From positions 600,001 to 664,000 of the forward strand of contig JAJTWR010000236.1 of the NCBI GenBank assembly GCA_021613335.1: a stretch of 64,000 nucleotides of DNA. The letters run 5' to 3'. A program made the position numbers and the translations under genes. Positions 53,701 through 64,000 of this stretch are shown piece after piece (position 1 is the first letter of the stretch; the number at the start of each line of letters is the position of its first letter). The notes under the pieces are model-generated. The model searched no databases. It worked only from the letters and a program-made list of their open reading frames with translations, and was not told where the DNA came from. Source of the stretch: Whitmania pigra. Taxonomy: Eukaryota > Annelida > Clitellata > Hirudinida > Haemopidae.

Positions 53701-56700
53701 CATCATTTATAAGTTTCAGTTAACTAATTCATCGATTCATGCATCAGTTATAAGTTTCAGTTAACATCATTTAACTAATTCAATGATTCATGCGTCTCTC
53801 ACCACTAGTCCCTCCTCATGGAAATTGATTTCCTCAATCTTCTCTCTGAGTTGCTTGGCATGCTTGGTCATCAGAAAGCAGTCACAGATTTTCTAGAATT
53901 TAGTGATGATGATTAATGTTAGCATTTGTTAGTATTAATTTTACTAAATAAGAAAAAAACATTGCTAAAATGTTATGATAAGGCTAAAAGAGTAAAAAAT
54001 GTAAATTAAACATAGCTTATAAGTTAAATTAATTCTTGTAAAAATGTTTTTAACTCGATGCAAGACATCAATCGCATTGATGGCCAGTTTAATATTCATG
54101 TATGCAATGCATATTATGCATTCTTTAATTTATCGACCAATCTCACTTCAGCCTTTTCTTTTGACTCCTCCTCCTTTCCGGGCTCGATGGCCAGTACCCT
54201 GACGAAATAGTCCGCTGGGTTGTAATTGAGAGGCGTGGGATAACCACAACTGGTTTGAAAGTTGAGCAAAATAAATGCATTAATTCATAATTTAGAATAA
54301 ACAAAATGTTTTATTAATTTACTATACAATACATTCCCATTTGTAAATAAGTATTTATAATGTAAATAATGACAATAGGGCTAAGTAAACATTAATTGTA
54401 TTTTATTGCAGTTTTTACCTTTGGAAAAATTCTGACGCTTTATTGGCGGGGCCGATGTAAGCAACCCTTCCTTCGCTGAGCAGCATCAACCTATGACAGT
54501 TGATCCTTATCATCACGTGATCATTACTAACACTATATTGAAGACGATGAATGTGTTGATCATTACTAGTGTCCAATATAACAATATTGTGATGTGAACC
54601 ATAAATAAATTCAAATGTATTCATTCATTCATTCATCAATCCATCCATCCTTTCTTCCATCATCATCATCATCATCATCATCTCCCGCCACTCACTGATC
54701 AAAGAGTTCGAAGAGTTCAGACGATGGCTGGTGAATGGTGCAAATGATTGAGCGACCTTTCCTGGCCATGCTCTTCAATGTCGTGAGAACATTTTGGGCC
54801 ATGTACGAATCGAGGCCAGATGTGGGCTCGTCCAGAAACATCAGTGGAGGATTGGTTAGCAGCTGGTGTCAATTATCATCCATCGTAATATAAAATTCAA
54901 ATTTTGGAACGCTTAATTGGTCAATTTAAATTCAAATCTGGCCAATCAGAATGAGTTCTTACCTCCGCGGCGAAAACCAATCTCTTCTTTTCCCCACCTG
55001 AGATGCTTTTCTTTTTACCAGTTTCGCCGATTAAACTGTCGGCGCATTTCTGTAGACCCATCTATGGAATCGTGTGTGACGTAATTATGTTTTTAGCTCA
55101 TAATATTATAATTTATTATTGTTGTTGTTATTATTTAAATATTAACTTCTTGCAAAACTTCCTCTACTCTGTCTTCTCGTATTTCTTTCGGAATCTCTTT
55201 GTCCATTCTCAGTTGAGACTAAAAGTACATTTAATAATAAATTTAATTATTATTTTTAAAAAAATCAGGTTATTATCATTAACAAACCCCTTTTTGTTTG
55301 AGAATTATTATTACTGATTCTTAATTATAATAATAACACTGGACAACGACAAGGCGATCTTAATAATATTAATGATAATAATAAGAATAAAAAGAAGAAA
55401 AACGACAATGTCTAATTACAATAATATAATTAATAACATTATTTTATTTTGAAAAATAGCCTCACACCTGAAACCATAGGTGTTCCCTGACTGTTATAGT
55501 TGGGAAAAGTAGATCTTCCTGTTGAACATAAGCGGACACACTGGGCATGGCACTCCCTATTTTGCCCCCATTGACCCTGACCTCACCTTCAACCATAAGG
55601 TCACCCCTGTTTCTGTAGGTCAGCACGTTCAGAAGGGTCGTTTTGCCTGATCCACTATTATTTAGATTTAATGGTTAATATTATTACCAACTATCTATTG
55701 CCTGAATACGGCGGTAATGGCAACAGTCGTAATGTGTCGTGTTCGAAACCCAGCCTGCACTGCCGCTATCGCCCTTGGGAAAGAGCGCTACATAAATGGT
55801 TACAAGAAGCGCCTCTGACGCTATGAATATAGATGAAGTTATAATCAGTAAAGCAGTAGTAAAGTCGTAATTACTGTTATTGTAAAAAATAATAAGTGTT
55901 ACCTTGCTCCCAAAATAGCTAACAGAGTACCTGGCTGCACGATACCGCTGACTAAAAAGAGAATTTAAAGATAATTAAATAGATAAAGAATAATAATAGA
56001 TAAAAAAAAGAGAGTTTAAAGATAAATAAATAAAAGTAAAGAAATACTTTCAAGAATGTTGTGACATAAGTTCACCTCATGTTTTTATTGTAGTTTAACA
56101 AAATGTACAAAATCATATTTTTTGTCAAACAGATTATAAACATGACACCGACTAGCTAAACTCACTATGGGAGATGAGTTGAATATGTCTAAAATATTGT
56201 TATTTTTTTAAACTTGGCCAATATTAATTATATAATATCTTTTCTTGAGTTACGTAACAAATTACGAAACGACAGTTACGAGCTGATTAATGATTAAAAA
56301 CATAATTACATTTAAACGGACATGCAGACCTAATAAAACATCAATAATAAAATAATTGTAAAAAATACAAAAACCAGCACCAACCATTATGAAGTATTTG
56401 CTTGTACTGTGGCTCCTCAGTTGGTATGAGTGTCTGCGATTCCACATCAAATCTGGCGCCATTCTTCGATGACTTTCTCTTTCCGAATGTATTTTTTTGC
56501 TTTTTGCGAAAAAAATAATAAAATAATAATTAGATATTGTCGAGTATTATCAGCCCCTAATAATATACCGAATTATATCCGTAAGACAAACGTCATTCCA
56601 AGTACATAAGAAATAGATCGCAAACTATTGTAAATTGTAATAATGCACTATTCATAAATTATAGTAAATTTCAATAAAATATTATTCATAAATTATAGTA

Positions 56701-57008
56701 ATTTATACTAATACGTTATTCATAACAATAACAACCCATTATCCATACATTCATCCATCCATCCATCCATAATTATTCATAAACCACCAGGTGTGGTACA
56801 TGCTCACCTTGTTAGGGACACTGACACTGATCTGATCCCAGGTGAGGGTAATCCGTTCCAAAACTTCTGAAAAGCTCATACGTCGTAGTTCTGTCAGTCT
56901 CTGGTACAAAGGAGAATACACAGTTCCATAAGTGGTTGAACTTCTTAATGACTTTCCTCTGATACTGGAAAACATTGTTGCATGGTTTGGAAGATTCGAA
57001 TTTTCCAT
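50752..57008 (-). CDS. ABCG: ABCG half-transporter (White-like), tandem copy 4
   Basis: The most diverged member; same exon plan except that the first exon is one continuous 67-codon exon (57008-56808, [15 protein letters not shown]..., ending [13 protein letters not shown]) instead of a micro-exon plus exon 2. Its donor here is GT (AAG|GTGAGC) where copies 1-3 have GC. The ATP domain shows [58 protein letters not shown] and [21 protein letters not shown] is closer to the usual White-family Q-loop than the QQENLF of copies 1-3. The membrane domain ends at [13 protein letters not shown] sequence and the stop at 50754-50752. The extracellular loop before the last helix is shorter than in the other copies. 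Two introns appear to have GC donors: the one after IQIT (53314-53313, GCTTAG) and the one after YWTV (52081-52080, GCGAGT). A SINE copy sits in intron 3 between the Walker A exons. Substrate unknown. Confidence 0.86.
52935..53098. repeat. ATT/GTT microsatellite in ABCG copy 4
   Basis: An impure ATT run with GTT interruptions in an intron of copy 4, directly after the exon that encodes [16 protein letters not shown] (minus strand, so in its upstream intron). Confidence 0.9.
55711..55840 (+). mobile_element. 5'-shortened SINE copy inside ABCG copy 4
   Basis: Matches the SINE at 23.6 kb from AATGGCAACAGTCGTAATGT through the B-box-like GTTCGAAACC to GCGCCTCTGACGCTATG, with small differences (GAGCGCTACATAAATGG). 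The A-box part is missing. It is inserted in an intron in the orientation opposite to the gene. Confidence 0.72.
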
Positions 57009-57230
57009 GTGTTCCACGAAATTAGTTTAACGAAATTAGTGAGGTAAAATAGTAAAATATTAAGAACAGTCTTTTAGCGATGTCAATGTTTGCTTTACAG
57101 TTTACACCAGTTAAGTAACATGTGAGCAATTTACTTCAACAAATTTATTCAACTAAGTTCAAGAAATCTCTATGAGTTAAAAAATTCTTTTTGCATTTTT
57201 TTAATATCATGAATGCAATTTAATGGCGTT

Positions 57231-57798
57231 TCAATTAATTTTTACAGTTTCTAAAAATTCATCAAACCTTTCAAGTGCTATTGCTTCGCTAGAACCTGAA
57301 CGACCAAAGACAGACCTTGGATTATCCTTCAGTTTGCCGAGCAGAGCCGGGCGGAGAAAGTATTGCTTTCCTGTTCGATCATCCTTTGGAAGAAGTGGCT
57401 GCCTGGAATCTCCGAAGCTGAGGCAAGGATCGCTGCCAAATTCATCAGGCAATTCGTTTCTAAGTGGAAAACTTTGTTTAGGACCGGAATAAAAAGGATG
57501 CTTTTTAGGTTCTTCCTGCAGCCTTCCGATTTCATCCGGTTCAGTTGCAACAATTTGTTCTCTGATTTCTGGTTCCAAGTCTCGATTTTTGCCTTTTTCC
57601 TGACGTGGCAAATGGGACTCTTTGCATATGTAATTATTCTCTAATTTAAAAAAAAAAGTGATATGTCACCTCAAGTTCTGACAATTCCTTCTCTGAGATC
57701 TTTTCTGTGGCCCTGAATTTCCTTATTTCCGTTTCTCGGCGTTCAAGAGAAAGTTGCTTATCGGCTTTCTTGGAAAAGCCATGCTTAGTGATATCCAT
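57231..57798 (-). CDS. Unrecognised two-exon gene, 178 residues
   Basis: Exon 1 57798-57670 (MDITKHGFSKKADKQLSLER...SELE, donor GTGACA) and exon 2 57638-57231 (NNYICKESHLPRQEKGKNRD... to a TGA) join in phase 0; the acceptor is read as TTAGAG. The first exon is charged and probably helical. The second is rich in Pro, Asp, Arg and Lys (KKHPFYSGPKQSF, RNELPDEFGSDPCLSFGD, RQPLLPKDDRTGKQYFLRP), has no membrane segment and looks largely unstructured. Codon use and G+C are those of coding DNA, in contrast to the flanks. I do not recognise a family. It lies only 222 bp upstream of ABCG copy 4 on the same strand but ends in its own stop, so it is a separate gene. A short ciliary or sperm structural protein is one possibility, not supported by any specific motif. 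Confidence 0.65.
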
Positions 57799-60700
57799 CT
57801 TAAATCCAGTTGAGAAGCTCAAATTCTAAGCACCAATTCGTTCTTACGAGATGCTAACGAAGTCGTGACATCATTTGCTGATATAAAAAGGATAGACGGC
57901 CCTGAAGGAGATAGTAACTTGACTTTGTACTTGAGATATTTTTGAAATTAACCAGTGCCGCATGATGTTACTGATCGAAAATATTCCTGTGAACGTCTGA
58001 GATTGCGCATGAAATGTAAATTTATCATTCGCTTTGACGATGCGATCTACTGAACATAAGTTCCAAGACGTTATAATTTGCGCATGAACTTACAATGTCT
58101 TACAAACTATATAATAATAATTCTATTGTATTGCTAATAAAATTATAATTATGAATGGCAGCCCCCACTAGAGAGGGATCAGTATTATTTTTCATCAAAA
58201 GCTAAACATGTACTCCTACCCCGAGATTCCTGATTCCACCAAAATTTCTGAATCAAACACAGACTTTTTAAAAAATATAGCCAGAACCGTTCGCTTTTGA
58301 TCCAAAAATCATTTAGTAAACCATCGAAATCGTCGCACAGCTTTGATCAAGAAATCGGTGATCAACACAAATCAACAAATCAACTGATCAGACGCGTACG
58401 CCTCCGTCCCACGAATCAATCAAGTTCCCTGCTTCTAGACGGACAAAGTCCACACTGAGACTGTGGAGTGATTGCTCAACGAAATAAAAAATGGTAGTCT
58501 GCGTTCGAGACACGGAAAACATCTAAAACTACTGTTATTATTGCAATTCACGGTTTCCACACGAGAAGAACCCTCAGCAATGAAACAGTTTGTGATTGGA
58601 TGGTTCACTCAAAGTTCACTCAAAGTTAAGCAAACCGGTCGCTGTCAACGTGTCGTTTTGAAGCAAAAGTGAAAACAAGGAAGGTAAAAAATATTTCAAC
58701 AACAATAACAACAACAACAACAATATTAGCAACAAAGGTTTGTAACTACTTCGTTAGCTATAATACAATAAGCAGGGATAATACCGTACAACGCAAGAGG
58801 AAAAATGGAAACAGAAGAAAACAAAACAATACAATACAATAAAAACAAGGAACGTAGCCATATTCAAGGAGATTGCATCACAGAAAGCTGAAAGAGTTGC
58901 AGATTATCTGGGAAGTTTGGAAGAAACAAGTGCATTTAATAAATAAATAAAAAGCGAAAACCACAAAAACAATAAAAAAACTAAAAAACAAAAATACTCC
59001 AGAATTAGGAAAACAAAACCGAAAGAAAAATGAAAAACTCTGACAAATAACGAAGCAATACTTCATCATTTGTCAGTCAACTTTTGCAAACGAACAAATG
59101 TCACGATAGCATGACATCTTCATCCATGAAACGTTTAAGTTGACGGGTCGAGTTAATCTACTAAAAATGGGTCGAACCGAACCAACTGATCAACATCATT
59201 CCAATAAAACAGGTCACGATGATGATAATGATGATTGCAACAGCAATTATGTAATTCTTCTAGTTAAGACTTCTTAACCCTTCCCCAGTTATTCTTCAGA
59301 GTCAGCAATCATCCTCCAAAAGAAGGTCACGACTCACAAAACTGCATCTCGTCACACGTCATGGCATCATTAATTAATTAAATAATGCCCAACTAAAAGT
59401 GTTACGACATGCAGACTCAACCATTCCGAATCCAAATTGATGACTAATCGATGTTAGTGACGAACAATCAAGTGTTAGCAACAAAACACTTTCACAGAAT
59501 ATTTTCCACCAACTCTTTTCAATACGGCTAAGTGCTCGGATAAAACCGGAGTTTTTTTTACAATGGAACGTATGCATAACAACAACGGTGATAATCATAA
59601 TAATAATAATAACAATAACACAATTGAACAGAAAAGGTTAAGTAATAATGAATTAAGATTAATAATAAATTAACTAATAAACAAAATAATCAAACTCAAA
59701 TCACTAACTTCAAAGTCAGAGTCTCTACAAAGAAGCACATAATACATCATGCCAACACCTCGACAGTCAAATGTACATCTACAGGTGAAAGAATAGAATA
59801 CATAGCTGAACAGACAAAATGCTCAATTAACAAAATCATCATCATCATCATCATCAAAAGCAAAATAATTAATGATTTTAGGACGAGCAATATTGTCAAA
59901 AATACTCTCAGAAATGCCGACATTTGCAAATAATAATAATAATAATTGTTTCAATAAAAAGCAAAAAAAGGAAACCTCAATAAATCAAGATGTAAAATCA
60001 AGTAATCAGGTACTTCAAGCTAATCAAGGTAATGTTCTGGTCGAATTCATTCAAGCATCTTTCATCTCCTTCAGGTGCTCTTGATCCAATTCACAGTCCG
60101 TGACGACTAACTTTCGGTGCATGCCAAAATTTCCGTGGAATCAAATACTTAATTAGAAAATGTTACTACAAGAATATCAACATCATCACCATCATTATCA
60201 TCAAATAGCTATATCAAGTGTGATTGTTGTGGTACAATAGATGATAAGTTAGCACAAGACATTGCAATTATTGCACCCAAGGGTCAAACAAACGACCAAT
60301 GGTCGCTAAGTGGGTCACAAACTGACCTCAAAAGATAGAACTCAGGAACAAAATGATCACCACAAAAACCACCAGTTTAGAGACATTGAATGATGTTGGT
60401 CACTTAAATTATGATGATAAGCTCAGGCCTCAGAAGATGAACATCAACAATGAGCTTATCATGAACACGAAGACCTACATGGCTAGCTATCATCGGATTG
60501 AAACGATGCATGAATCAATCGAGCCATGGATATTCACACTTTGATGAATAGAGTAACTAAGCTATCAAGTGATCAGCCAATCAGAACAAACTCAACACGG
60601 AAAACCTGAATAATTTCAAAGTGGTCTGGTGGATGGTTAACAGGAGGGATTAAATTAACCATAATGGTGGCAAGGAAGGTGATGATCATGAAGATGGTGA

Positions 60701-61138
60701 CAATCTACTTAAAGATGATGATGAACATGAAGGTAGAGCTGGAAAGATCCAAGCAACTGTTACAGGTAACTGTAATCGCAAGAATATAAAAACCAATTTG
60801 AACATGCACGAAAGAAATCTTAAAATATCGAGAAACACTGACGATGATGTTGATGTTGGTAAACACTGGTGATGGTGGTGATGGTGTCATCATGACAGTT
60901 CAAACTGACAACATGACCATGCCATGGCAATGACACGAGCAGTCAAGTTGCACTCTTCAACAAGGGGAAAAAACAACAATGCTTGCAAATAATAACAAAA
61001 ATAACAATAACGTTGCCAATGATAACAACAGTAATAATATTAATATTAATAATAATAATAATAATAATAATACACCCTCAACAGTCAACTTCAACTCCCG
61101 GTTGTTCCATGCTTCGATGACTTTCCGACTTCACCCGC
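57799..61138. other. Long stretch without a recognised gene
   Basis: No supported exon. It includes CAACAACAAC, AATAATAAT and ATGATG-rich segments and several short frames without family resemblance (for example 60353-60544 plus). The right part, next to 61138, is likely to be the 3' untranslated region of the TMEM198-like gene. Confidence 0.5.
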
Positions 61139-63836
<2,698 letters not shown>

Positions 63837-64000
63837 CTAAAAAAACAGGCAATTTTTTGGTAATTTAATCTTGGTGAAATCTACTTCCATAAATACCTCA
63901 ACCATATCAAATTATCACCTTTCCTGTCACAATTTTAGAAATACTTTATCAAATGTCACTAAAATGCCAATGCTAAACTCTAAACATTATAAACAAAAAA

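Overview
The window is nuclear DNA from an invertebrate animal. It is AT-rich, its genes have many short introns with GT/GC...AG borders, its gene set is metazoan (mitochondrial MTHFD2, canonical poly(A) polymerase, a CCDC83-type coiled-coil protein, TMEM198, White-type ABCG half-transporters), and it is full of ATT, GAT/GAC and GAGT microsatellites. A lophotrochozoan such as a leech would fit, but the species cannot be fixed from the sequence. Most positions below were obtained by joining exons by hand through reading frame, splice phase and family similarity.

Layout. 1-15.1 kb: no gene I can defend apart from a possible partial exon at the left edge. This part holds satellites (a 13-bp two-variant array, a GAGT array, a 1-kb GAT/GAC array, a 23-bp array, a 27-bp array, ATT tracts), a GC-richer patch at 11.2-12.3 kb and a small inverted-repeat transposon at 14.5 kb. 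15.16-17.50 kb (+): complete seven-exon MTHFD2. 18.95-22.0 kb (+): canonical poly(A) polymerase, five sure exons and one doubtful. 23.55 kb: tRNA-derived SINE. 24.40-26.67 kb (+): nine-exon CCDC83-like gene. 26.94-57.01 kb (-): four tandem ABCG half-transporter genes with the same 20-21 exon plan. Copies 1 and 2 are close relatives produced by a segmental duplication that also copied the last two CCDC83 exons, which are now a broken fragment at 34.3-34.6 kb. An intronless RING-H2 gene lies between copies 3 and 4 (49.78-50.23 kb, -). 57.23-57.80 kb (-): an unrecognised two-exon gene. 61.14-63.84 kb (-): the 3' part of a TMEM198-like membrane protein gene whose first exon lies beyond the right edge.

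The genes do not form a pathway. The notable biology is the ABCG expansion: an 11-14 nt first coding exon that carries the start codon, an unusual number of GC 5' splice sites at homologous positions, a microsatellite that appears to have grown out of a splice donor, and transposon cargo inserted in one copy's intron after duplication. No operon, CRISPR array or rRNA gene was seen, and the only tRNA-like sequence is the SINE.
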